Source: Chloroflexota bacterium (GTDB taxonomy: Bacteria; Chloroflexota; Dormibacteria; Dormibacterales; Dormibacteraceae). From it: a DNA stretch of 12,200 bases. Positions 7,474 to 12,200 of the stretch are shown in pieces; position 1 is the stretch's first letter; each line of letters begins with the position of its first letter. The stretch covers positions 1 to 12,200 of the forward strand of contig VBJR01000318.1 in the NCBI GenBank assembly GCA_005880175.1, written 5' to 3'. Below the pieces are notes generated by a model. That model was not told where the DNA came from. It ran no database searches and worked only from the letters and a program-made list of their open reading frames with translations. A program made the position numbers and the translations under genes.

Positions 7474-7841
7474 CCGTCGAGGACCGCCCGCCAGGGCAGG
7501 TTGCGGATGACCGGCCGCACCTCGATGGTGCCGAACCGGACCAGCGGCATCCGGGCCGCCCAGTCGATGGCCGTGTCCAGGTCGGGGACGTCCACGAGGT
7601 AGAAGCCGAGCAGGTGCTCCTTCGTCTCGACGAACGGCCCGTCGGTCAGCAGCCGCTCGCCGCCGCGCAGGCGGACGGTGGTGGCCGTGTCGGTCTCCTG
7701 GAGCTGCTCGGCGGCGACCAGCGCGCCCGAGTCCTTCATGGCCTGCGTGTACGTGACCCAGTCCGGGAACACGCCGTCGCCGGCGGGCTCGTACGGCGCG
7801 CGCGCCTCGGGCGCGGAGTAGATCAGCAGCGCGTAGTGCAT
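7470..7841 (-). CDS. YciI-related DGPF-domain protein
   Basis: 123 residues, alpha/beta ferredoxin-like fold expected. It begins [13 protein letters not shown] and carries [20 protein letters not shown], the DGPF motif that names the family, then the helix [13 protein letters not shown] and the strand GTIEVRPV. The ATG at 7841 has a strong ribosome binding site (GGAGG with 5 bases between), which fixes the start; the 22 residues encoded further upstream are leader sequence. Related proteins are regularly encoded beside ECF42 sigma factors; their biochemical role is not established, although the wider YciI family includes enzymes with a conserved His-Asp pair. It is the first gene of the operon and overlaps the sigma factor gene by 4 bp, consistent with translational coupling. 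Confidence 0.92.
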   Translation of the reverse strand: MHYALLIYSAPEARAPYEPAGDGVFPDWVTYTQAMKDSGALVAAEQLQETDTATTVRLRGGERLLTDGPFVETKEHLLGFYLVDVPDLDTAIDWAARMPLVRFGTIEVRPVIRNLPWRAVLDG

Positions 7842-7856
7842 GGCTTCCTCCAGTGC

Positions 7857-7877
7857 AGAGATGGTCGGCTCATCTCT
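7857..7877. repeat. Perfect 7-bp inverted repeat at the operon's expected transcription start
   Basis: AGAGATG, 7 bases, CATCTCT. It lies just downstream of the candidate ECF -10 element, contains the tetR stop codon, and ends 15 bases before the YciI start codon. It could be an operator, a hairpin at the 5' end of the mRNA, or a weak terminator for tetR; there is no T-run on either side. Confidence 0.5.
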
Positions 7878-8544
7878 CCGACGGCCGGGAACCCCCGGAA
7901 TCGACACCGCCGCGCGGGGTCCACCGCTCCTGGAACTCGTCCCACGTGGGCGGCGGGCCGGGGAGGGGGGTGCCGGAACGCGCGTGGAGGCCGTCGAGGA
8001 CCAGCGCCAGGTAGCGCCGGCGCAGCTGCATGCTGCGCCCAGGGTCGGCCGCGTGGACGGCCGCGAGCTGCTCCAGCACCAGCCCGAGGTCGTCCACCAC
8101 CACGTCGAGGCGGAGGGCGCCGGCCGCCTGGGTCCGGCGCACCAGCCGGGCGTTCAGCTCCTCGGCGCGCAGGCCCTCGCGGTACAGCTCCTCGGTGGGC
8201 GTGAACGTGCCGGCGAGCCGGAGCGTGAGGGACGGGGTGTCGGCCTCGACGACGCGGCGCATGAACGCGACGAACGCGTCCCACGGGTCGCCCGGGTCGG
8301 CCACCGCGGCCTCGACCGCCGCCAGGTACTGGCGCAGGCCGTCCAGGCAGAGCTGCCGGAGCAGGTCCTCCTTGCTGGCGTAGCGGCGGTAGAGGGCGCT
8401 GATGCCGACGCCCGCCCGCTCGGCGACCGCCGAGATCGGGGCCTCGGGGTCGGCCACGAACACGGCCCGCGCCGCCTCCAGGATCAGCCGGTCGTTGCGG
8501 GCGGCCTGGGCGCGGCGCCCGCTCAGCGGCTGAGTGGACTCCAT
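7870..8544 (-). CDS. TetR/AcrR-family transcriptional regulator
   Basis: 224 residues. The N-terminal DNA-binding domain (about residues 12-60) reads LILEAARAVFVADPEAPISA, then VAERAGVGISALYRRYASKE and DLLRQLC, the standard TetR helix-turn-helix. The rest is the variable, helical ligand and dimer domain (VVVDDLGLVLEQLAAVHAAD near residue 150). The ATG at 8544 is chosen because a TATGCT -10 box ends 6 bases before it (leaderless) and because residues coded upstream are not family-like. It is divergent from the hypothetical gene at 8608, and the palindrome between them would allow it to repress both. The Pro/Gly/Arg-rich last 25 residues contain the promoter of the downstream sigma operon. The ligand is unknown. 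Confidence 0.9.
   Translation of the reverse strand: MESTQPLSGRRAQAARNDRLILEAARAVFVADPEAPISAVAERAGVGISALYRRYASKEDLLRQLCLDGLRQYLAAVEAAVADPGDPWDAFVAFMRRVVEADTPSLTLRLAGTFTPTEELYREGLRAEELNARLVRRTQAAGALRLDVVVDDLGLVLEQLAAVHAADPGRSMQLRRRYLALVLDGLHARSGTPLPGPPPTWDEFQERWTPRGGVDSGGSRPSER
7880..7906 (-). promoter_or_regulatory. Candidate ECF42-dependent promoter of the YciI-sigma-exchanger operon
   Basis: On the minus strand TGTCGA (7906-7901), then 17 bases, then CGTC (7883-7880), about 39 bases upstream of the YciI start codon. As I recall, ECF42 promoters studied in Streptomyces have TGTCGA at -35 and a CG(A/T)C-type -10. The match of both boxes and the spacer, directly before the DGPF gene, supports autoregulation. 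The site lies inside the 3' end of the tetR coding region. Confidence 0.6.
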
Positions 8545-8550
8545 GGCAGA

Positions 8551-8556
8551 AGCATA
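8551..8556 (-). promoter_or_regulatory. Possible -10 box of tetR
   Basis: TATGCT (minus strand) ends 6 bases before the tetR ATG, so the transcript would be leaderless; the ATG has no Shine-Dalgarno sequence. The -35 region at about 8574-8579 (AACGGA) falls inside the palindrome at 8562-8581. Confidence 0.45.
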
Positions 8557-8561
8557 ACGCC

Positions 8562-8581
8562 AGAACGAAGCATTCCGTTCT
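8562..8581. promoter_or_regulatory. Palindrome, candidate TetR operator
   Basis: AGAACG, 8 bases, CGTTCT: perfect 6-bp arms, plus one further matching pair within the spacer. The size and symmetry fit a TetR-family operator. It covers the expected -35 region of tetR and of the divergent gene at 8608. That this particular TetR binds it is inference. Confidence 0.5.
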
Positions 8582-8593
8582 ACGAATCCCTGG

Positions 8594-8599
8594 TACACT
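8594..8599 (+). promoter_or_regulatory. Possible extended -10 box of the 8608 gene
   Basis: TGGTACACT: TACACT preceded by TGG gives an extended -10. It ends 8 bases before the TTG at 8608, a leaderless spacing. The surrounding bases are less GC-rich than the flanking genes. Confidence 0.4.
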
Positions 8600-8607
8600 G
8601 GGCGACC

Positions 8608-9213
8608 TTGGAGTCAGGTGCCGGACGGCGCTGGACGCCGTTCCTCGTGGCGCTCGGGTTGAGCGCGGCGCTGGCGATCGGCGCTGGGGTGGCGACCAGC
8701 CGCCTCGTGGCGGGCGCGCAGGAGCCGCCGCGGCTGCGGACCGTGCCGGCGCAGACGCTCTCGCGGGCCGGGATCACCGTCGCCGCCGCCAGCCAGCCGC
8801 CCTACTGCGAGATCGAGCGCGGCGCGGCCGAGCGGGGCTGGACGTCCTCCGGGGTGGCCGGCTGCGCCGTCAGTCGGATGCAGGCGCAGTCGGCGCTGCT
8901 GCCGGTGTTCCAGGGCCACGTGACGGAGTCGGTGCTGGCGCGGGTCAGCGGCCCGGCCACGAGCAACATCGGCAGCGGCCGGCTGGTCTGGATGGTCGTG
9001 GTCTCGTCCAGCCTGCTCGTGCTCCCGACCAACGCGTGCGGCCCGCCGGTGGCGTCGGGCCCGGCGTGCGCGGCGGGGCGGCTGGGGCCGGTCTCGACGC
9101 AGGCCGTGGTGTTCGTGGACGCGACGAACGGGCAGGTGCTGACGACCGTGCCGGTCCCGGCGTCCGCGGTGCCGTCGCCCTCGCCTATGCCCGGAGGCCG
9201 GCGAGGAGCGTGA
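8608..9213 (+). CDS. Hypothetical membrane-anchored or secreted protein
   Basis: 201 residues if it starts at the TTG placed 8 bases after a -10-like box; there is no ATG or GTG before the hydrophobic segment. An Arg-Arg-Trp then a hydrophobic helix (TPFLVALGLSAALAIGAGVA, about residues 9-28) looks like a signal anchor or signal peptide, so the remainder is probably outside the membrane. The exported part has five Cys (in PPYCEIE, AGCAVS, NACGPP and ACAAG, plus none in the anchor; four are clearly spaced as possible disulphides) and ends with a strand AVVFVDATNGQVLTTVPVPA and a Pro/Ser tail. The VDA..G.VL pattern resembles the strand-turn-strand seen in many extracellular beta domains but is not diagnostic. 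I do not recognise the family. The open frame upstream of 8608 is antisense to tetR. Divergence from tetR and the shared palindrome suggest TetR control. Confidence 0.7.
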   Translation: MESGAGRRWTPFLVALGLSAALAIGAGVATSRLVAGAQEPPRLRTVPAQTLSRAGITVAAASQPPYCEIERGAAERGWTSSGVAGCAVSRMQAQSALLPVFQGHVTESVLARVSGPATSNIGSGRLVWMVVVSSSLLVLPTNACGPPVASGPACAAGRLGPVSTQAVVFVDATNGQVLTTVPVPASAVPSPSPMPGGRRGA

Positions 9214-9319
9214 GCGGCGAGGGCTGAGCCAGGCAGCTGTTGCCCGGAAGATGGGTACCAGTCAGTCATGGGTCGCTCGGCTGGAGTCCGGCGCGTCTGG
9301 GCCATCGGCGAGGCGCGTT
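9191..9319 (+). pseudogene. Remnant of an XRE-type helix-turn-helix protein
   Basis: The frame reads GEERERRGLSQAAVARKMG then TSQSWVARLESGASGPS, a close match to the XRE/Cro core (RE..GLSQ..VA..MG.SQ..VARLE.G). There is no start codon between this core and an in-frame stop at 9140, and the first part overlaps the 3' end of the preceding gene in another frame. After about 9319 the expected L.RYA.ALG helix is missing, although the frame stays open to 9475. It appears broken at both ends. A short gene starting inside at the ATG at 9251 would lack half of the helix-turn-helix. Confidence 0.55.
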
Positions 9320-9521
9320 TGGTGCGCAGGTGGGTCGTCGGGCGCTTTGCCGTACCGCCGCCACGTCATGGCCAGTTCGAGAGGTGGCGCTGGTACGGCA
9401 GACGCACTGCCGGTGCGACCCCTCGCTGATCATCTCACCGGGCAGCGCTTCGACGTCTGTCGGCCAAGCGCATGACCCATCACGTTCCTCTGCCGCAGTC
9501 CACTGAGCCGTCTATGCCGGC
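9214..9521. other. Gene-poor interval
   Basis: Apart from the XRE remnant (to about 9319) and the hairpin-forming sequence at 9348-9400, no supported gene is seen. The base composition is slightly less GC-rich and frames on both strands lack the strong third-position GC bias of the neighbours. A smaller hairpin, CGCAC-N5-GTGCG, is at 9403-9417. Confidence 0.5.
9348..9400. repeat. Long imperfect inverted repeat
   Basis: The left arm 9348-9364 (TGCCGTACCGCCGCCAC) pairs with 9384-9400 (GTGGCGCTGGTACGGCA) over 17 positions with 2 internal mismatches; the loop is 19 bases. No T-run follows in either direction. Possible roles are a terminator for the gene ending at 9213, a small RNA, or the end of a decayed mobile element. 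Confidence 0.6.
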
Positions 9522-9524
9522 TTA
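9504..9524 (-). terminator. Weak stem-loop at the end of the DUF6483-like gene
   Basis: AGCCG, 7 bases, CGGCT (9506-9522), extended by one wobble and one A-T pair; the stem includes the TAA stop codon. No T-run follows, so an intrinsic terminator is only a weak suggestion. Confidence 0.2.
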
Positions 9525-9980
9525 CCCCTGGGGGCGGGCCAGGCGGCCCAGCTCCTCGCGGTGGCGCGGGTCCAGGCCCCGCGTGTCCACCATCGTGGTC
9601 AGCACCCCGATCCGCTCCACGTCGTCGTCCACCAGCGCGCCTCCGGACAGCGAGATCGCCGCGTACAGCTCCAGCGCCCGCCGGCAGCTCAGGTACGCCC
9701 GGGCGCTGTCGCCGCGGGCCCGGTGGACGACCCCCTCCTGGCCCAGCAGCGCGGCGTACAGCCGCAGCCGTTCGAGCTGATTGGGGCCGACGAAGTCGAC
9801 CGCGCTGTCCGGCTCCATCCGCTCGACCAGCGTGCGGATCGGGCCCAGGATCCGGTCAGCGGCCTCGCCGAACGCCTGCAGCGCCTCGTCGTACTTCCGC
9901 TCCCGGCGCAGGCGCAGCATCCGGTTCAGGGCCTCGGCGCACTCCTGGATCAGGCGGTCGATGTAGTCGCGCTGGATCAC
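9522..9980 (-). CDS. DUF6483-like helical protein
   Basis: 152 residues, almost entirely helical with paired amphipathic helices that look TPR-like. The opening MIQRDYIDRLIQECAEALNR and then LRLRRERKYDEALQAFGEA resembles the DUF6483 family (M..RDY..R.I......L..I..L...G.Y.EAL), whose function is unknown. No signal peptide or membrane helix is seen. The middle (residues about 65-110) contains NQLERLRLYAALLGQEGVVH, then RARGDSARAYLSCRRALELY, a plausible single TPR. The start is a GTG only 3 bases after the stop of the DUF4126 gene, so the two are probably co-transcribed and coupled. The assignment is by memory of the family opening and is moderate. Confidence 0.75.
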   Translation of the reverse strand: MIQRDYIDRLIQECAEALNRMLRLRRERKYDEALQAFGEAADRILGPIRTLVERMEPDSAVDFVGPNQLERLRLYAALLGQEGVVHRARGDSARAYLSCRRALELYAAISLSGGALVDDDVERIGVLTTMVDTRGLDPRHREELGRLARPQG

Positions 9981-9983
9981 CGG

Positions 9984-10556
9984 TCAGGCCGGCGCCCGCC
10001 GCCGCCCGGTCCGGCGCCGCCACAGCGCCCAGCCCGCGACCGCACCGGCCGCCACCAGGAGCGGGACCAGCAGCGGCGCCAGCAGGGCCGTCAGCGAGAG
10101 CACCGCCGAGCTCACGTCCTCGACCACGGAGACGGCCGGGCCCATCAGCACGACGTTGGCCACCGGGCGGGCGACGGCCCGCGTCACGTGCACCGCGCCC
10201 GCCGTCCCGGCGCCCACCAGCAGGCTCAGGACGACCGTCAGGCCCGGTTCCACGTGCTGGACCGTCCCGGTCTGCGACGCGAACACGATCGCGCCCGAGG
10301 CGGCCGCCACCGGGGCCATGACGAGGTGGCCGACCGAGTCGAGCGCCGGCACCTTGTCCCCCAGGAACTCGATGATCGCGAGGGCCAGGATGCCGTAGAA
10401 GGCCACGTCGGACTGGAGCGCGTCGAACGGCGCCCCCAGGTGGATCAGCCCGGCGCGGGCGAGCAGGCTGACCAGCAGCAGCGGCAGGCTCGCGTTGAGC
10501 CCGCTCGCGCCGGCCAGGCCGAACGCCGCGGGCAGTGCCAGCAGTCTCGGGTCCAC
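9984..10556 (-). CDS. DUF4126-family integral membrane protein
   Basis: 190 residues. The opening LLALPAAFGLAGASGLNASL then PLLLVSLLARAGLIHL is characteristic of DUF4126. Five or so hydrophobic segments follow, including ILALAIIEFLGDKVPALDSV, VMAPVAAASGAIVFAS, LTVVLSLLVGAGTAGAVHVT and a last helix LLAPLLVPLLVAAGAVAGWA, ending in a positively charged tail that should be cytoplasmic. The function of the family is unknown; a transport or membrane-organising role is a guess. The GTG at 10556 is preferred over the ATG far upstream because a GATAAT -10 box ends 7 bases before it and the residues coded upstream are not hydrophobic or family-like. The gene leads a two-gene unit with the DUF6483-like gene. 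Confidence 0.85.
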   Translation of the reverse strand: MDPRLLALPAAFGLAGASGLNASLPLLLVSLLARAGLIHLGAPFDALQSDVAFYGILALAIIEFLGDKVPALDSVGHLVMAPVAAASGAIVFASQTGTVQHVEPGLTVVLSLLVGAGTAGAVHVTRAVARPVANVVLMGPAVSVVEDVSSAVLSLTALLAPLLVPLLVAAGAVAGWALWRRRTGRRRAPA

Positions 10557-10563
10557 GAGACCG

Positions 10564-10569
10564 ATTATC
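10564..10569 (-). promoter_or_regulatory. -10 box of the DUF4126 / DUF6483 unit
   Basis: GATAAT on the minus strand ends 7 bases before the GTG at 10556, giving a leaderless transcript. It stands out as an AT-rich island in GC-rich DNA. The expected -35 position overlaps the inverted repeat at 10574-10592. Confidence 0.55.
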
Positions 10570-10573
10570 CGAC

Positions 10574-10592
10574 CTCCGGCCGCCGGCCGGAG
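10574..10592. repeat. Perfect 8-bp inverted repeat at the DUF4126 promoter
   Basis: CTCCGGCC, 3 bases, GGCCGGAG. It lies 4 bases upstream of the -10 box and spans the spacer and -35 region, a position suited to an operator. As RNA it would form a very stable hairpin, so it might also help end the transcript coming from the acyl-CoA dehydrogenase gene, although there is no T-run. Confidence 0.55.
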
Positions 10593-10602
10593 CGCCTCGA
10601 CG

Positions 10603-10669
10603 CCGCTGTCACACGCGGACCGACAGCGGTGCTCACCGGGTATGAGCCGGCTTCGTCCGCTGTCGGTCC
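10603..10669. repeat. Three-armed inverted-repeat cluster around a small ORF
   Basis: Arm A is CCGCTGTC (10603-10610), arm B is GGACCGACAGCGG (10617-10629), arm C is CCGCTGTCGGTCC (10657-10669). B and C pair perfectly over 13 bp with a 27-base loop; A and B pair perfectly over 8 bp with an 11-base loop. The two hairpins share arm B and exclude each other. The ATG of the small ORF at 10642 sits in the B-C loop. On the minus strand the same arms lie in the 3' flank of the acyl-CoA dehydrogenase gene. Confidence 0.65.
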
Positions 10670-10734
10670 TGATCCTCGTCGCGGCGGGGATGACGATCGT
10701 CCTGGCGATCGCCACCGTCCGCTCGACGTTCTGA
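10642..10734 (+). CDS. Candidate 30-residue single-pass membrane peptide
   Basis: MSRLRPLSVLILVAAG then MTIVLAIATVRSTF: two Arg near the start, a hydrophobic helix of about 20 residues and a short polar end. Nearly every codon ends in G or C, as in the real genes here. It occupies the gap between two minus-strand genes and ends 3 bases before the stop of the acyl-CoA dehydrogenase gene. No clear ribosome binding site is seen. The longer open frame upstream (from 10495) is antisense to DUF4126 and is not used. It could be a small regulatory or stress-linked membrane peptide, or chance. Confidence 0.45.
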   Translation: MSRLRPLSVLILVAAGMTIVLAIATVRSTF

Positions 10735-10737
10735 CGC

Positions 10738-11862
10738 TCAGAACAACGGCAGTCCGCACACCGCCTTGCCGATGAAGTCGTAGAGGGCGTCCGTCGTGGG
10801 CGCCATCACGGTCGCCGCCCGGGCGTCCCGGAAGTTGCGCTCCACGCCGACCTCGCGCCGGAACGCGGCGCCGCCGCAGACCCGCATCGCCAGGTCGGTC
10901 ACCGCCACGGCCGCCTCGCTGGCCGCCGCCTTCACCTCCAGCACCCGCAGCATCGCGTCCGGGCGCCCGGCCTCGATCGCCGCCAGGGTGTCCAGGAGCA
11001 GGCCGCGCGCCTGGTCGGCCTGGAGCCGCATCCGTGCGATGTGGTGGCGGTTCACCGGCTGGTCGGCCAGGCTCTGGTCCAGGTGCTCGAACCTGGTCGC
11101 CGTCGCGTGCCGGGCCGTCCGCTGGATCGCGGCCTCGGCGATGCCCACCGAGAACGCCGCGCTCAGCACCTGGAACCAGGGCAGGACGACGCCCATCATG
11201 ATGTCGAATCCGCCCCCGTCCGGCCCCAGGCGGGCGTCGAGCGGCACCCGGACCCCGGCCGCGGTGATCGGCGCCGACGCGTTGCCGCGCAGGCCCAGCC
11301 CGTCGAACGCGCCGGCCACCTCCAGGCCGGCCGCGCCCACGGGCACCAGCCACAGCGTGCTGGCCCCGTCCGCCGCCGCCGGCCGGCTCGACCAGACGTA
11401 GGAGTCCGCCTCGCCCGCCGACGTGGCCCAGCTCTTGCGGGCGTCGAGCACGACCTCGCCGCCGCCCACTGTCGCCGTGCTCAGCGGGGCCCAGAACTGG
11501 GAGCGCGAGCCGACCTCGGAGAACGCGAGCGTCGTCAGGTGGCGGCCGGCCGCCACGTCCCGCCGGACCGCCTCCGGCCCGTGCGCCTCCAGCACCGCCG
11601 TGGCGCTGTAGTGCATCACCGTCACCATCGCGGTGGAGGCGCATGCGCCGGCGAGCCGCTCGATCACGCCCGCCGCGGCCCGCATGCCGGCGCCGCCGCC
11701 GCCGACGCCCGTCGCGCTGACCAGGCCGAGGACGCCCGCCTCGCCCAGCGCCCGCACCGACTGCCGGGGGAACGTGCCCGCCGCGTCCACCTCCGCGGCG
11801 CGCGCCGCGATGTCCGGCACGACCTGGTCCAGCGCCTCGTCCGTGCTCAGCTGCTGTGTCAT
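10738..11862 (-). CDS. Acyl-CoA dehydrogenase-fold flavoprotein without the usual catalytic Glu
   Basis: 374 residues, a usual length for the family. The helical N-domain ends in the typical MVTVMHYSATAVLEAHG (near residue 83); the beta-domain has LAFSEVGSRSQFW (about 112-124) where FAD-binding members read (F/L)TE...GSD, and DGLGLRGNAS (about 187-196); the C-domain has VCGGAAFRREVGVERNFRDA before the end. Typical members oxidise acyl-CoA thioesters using FAD. Here the stretch that normally carries the catalytic Glu (EGT) reads APTTD (354-358), and the alternative site used by isovaleryl-CoA dehydrogenase is Phe in LPWFQVL (227-233). A monooxygenase or other side branch is possible. The ATG at 11862 is chosen for its GGGAGG site, 9 bases away, over a GTG at 11883 inside the preceding gene's stop region. 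The next gene upstream ends 17 bases away. Confidence 0.88.
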   Translation of the reverse strand: MTQQLSTDEALDQVVPDIAARAAEVDAAGTFPRQSVRALGEAGVLGLVSATGVGGGGAGMRAAAGVIERLAGACASTAMVTVMHYSATAVLEAHGPEAVRRDVAAGRHLTTLAFSEVGSRSQFWAPLSTATVGGGEVVLDARKSWATSAGEADSYVWSSRPAAADGASTLWLVPVGAAGLEVAGAFDGLGLRGNASAPITAAGVRVPLDARLGPDGGGFDIMMGVVLPWFQVLSAAFSVGIAEAAIQRTARHATATRFEHLDQSLADQPVNRHHIARMRLQADQARGLLLDTLAAIEAGRPDAMLRVLEVKAAASEAAVAVTDLAMRVCGGAAFRREVGVERNFRDARAATVMAPTTDALYDFIGKAVCGLPLF

Positions 11863-11879
11863 CCGTGGTGTCCTCCCAG

Positions 11880-12200
11880 TCACATCAGGTTCGGGGTGTG
11901 CAGGTCGGAGACGTGCCGGGCGGTCGCCTCGCCGAGCCCGGCCTCGCGCAGCCGCTCGACGCGATTGGCCGCCATCCGCTCCTGCAGGTCGCGGACGGCC
12001 CGGGCCGCCTCGCTCAGCTGGGCCGGCTGCAGGGAGCCGGCCGCCATCAGGGTCAGCGACTCGGTCACGAGCGAGTCGAGGCCGGTCATGCCGGCCAGCC
12101 GGCTCGCTCGCGCCTCCACCGCGGCGACCAGCCGCGTCTCGATCGCCGGGTCGCGCTCCAGCGCCCGCCGGACGTGCGAGAGGCCGAAGCGCACGTGGCG
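11880..12200 (-). CDS. Hypothetical helical protein, possibly 5'-truncated by the window
   Basis: At least 104 residues from a GTG at 12194; the frame stays open to the window edge, so the true start may lie outside. Predicted mainly helical, with Ala/Arg/Glu-rich segments such as RLVAAVEARASRLAGMTGLD and AARAVRDLQERMAANRVERL, and ending HVSDLHTPNLM. No signal peptide, membrane helix or known motif is seen. It ends 17 bases before the acyl-CoA dehydrogenase start, whose ribosome binding site lies in the gap, so the two are likely in one transcript. Family not recognised. Confidence 0.6.
   Translation of the reverse strand, partial: RHVRFGLSHVRRALERDPAIETRLVAAVEARASRLAGMTGLDSLVTESLTLMAAGSLQPAQLSEAARAVRDLQERMAANRVERLREAGLGEATARHVSDLHTPNLM

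Noticed and set aside
6223..7602. Long + strand open frame opposite the sigma factor gene
   Set aside because: An antisense shadow of the ECF42 gene with no recognisable domain.
7840..8607. Upstream part of the open frame leading into the 8608 gene
   Set aside because: It is antisense to tetR, which has a clear helix-turn-helix and codon bias; the divergent promoter signals also lie after it.
9240..9506. Open frames on the + strand between 9240 and 9506 as intact small genes
   Set aside because: They start within or out of frame with the XRE core, have no ribosome binding site or -10 box, and show no family-like sequence after the broken helix-turn-helix.
1..12200. tRNA, rRNA, CRISPR array, complete insertion sequence
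   Set aside because: No cloverleaf, regularly spaced repeats or transposase motifs (DDE, HUH) were seen by eye on either strand.

Overview
The window is about 12.2 kb of very GC-rich, gene-dense DNA. Codon third positions are almost all G or C, genes overlap by 1 to 4 bases, GTG starts are common, and several start codons lie 6 to 8 bases after a TAnnnT-like -10 box, which points to leaderless mRNAs. Together with an ECF42-type sigma factor, this suggests an actinobacterium (Actinomycetota). Lineage below phylum cannot be fixed from the sequence.

Left part (1-3430, + strand): the window opens inside a very large protein with a long Ala-rich coiled coil, a hydrophobic membrane block, a segment resembling the pre-toxin region of polymorphic toxins, and an unrecognised C-terminal domain of about 200 residues. 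A small gene (2851-3426) starts on the last base of its stop codon and is a candidate immunity partner. This is the most likely place for an undescribed effector system.

Middle part (3378-6219): a DinB/ClbS-like protein on the minus strand is followed by what looks like a deletion scar, where the 3' tails of a divergent LysR-regulator / MFS-exporter pair are fused back to back near 4005. A SpoU-class RNA methyltransferase with an unusual N-terminal extension follows. A cation/Ca2+ exchanger on the opposite strand seems to lose its last membrane helix exactly where the methyltransferase gene begins.

Regulatory block (5224-9213): a minus-strand operon encodes a YciI/DGPF protein, an ECF42 sigma factor with its C-terminal TPR-like domain, and the exchanger. 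It has a good candidate self-directed ECF promoter (TGTCGA-N17-CGTC) and a perfect 7-bp dyad at the expected transcription start. Upstream, a TetR regulator is divergent from a secreted or membrane-anchored Cys-containing protein, and an AGAACG-N8-CGTTCT palindrome lies between their -10 boxes.

Right part (9185-12200): a broken XRE-type helix-turn-helix and a gene-poor stretch of about 300 bp with a large imperfect hairpin come first. A minus-strand pair (DUF4126 membrane protein and DUF6483-like protein) follows. Next is a short spacer with a candidate 30-residue membrane peptide set among mutually exclusive inverted repeats. The window ends with an acyl-CoA dehydrogenase-fold protein lacking both usual catalytic Glu positions and a partial unknown helical protein. 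No tRNA, rRNA, CRISPR array or intact transposase was seen.
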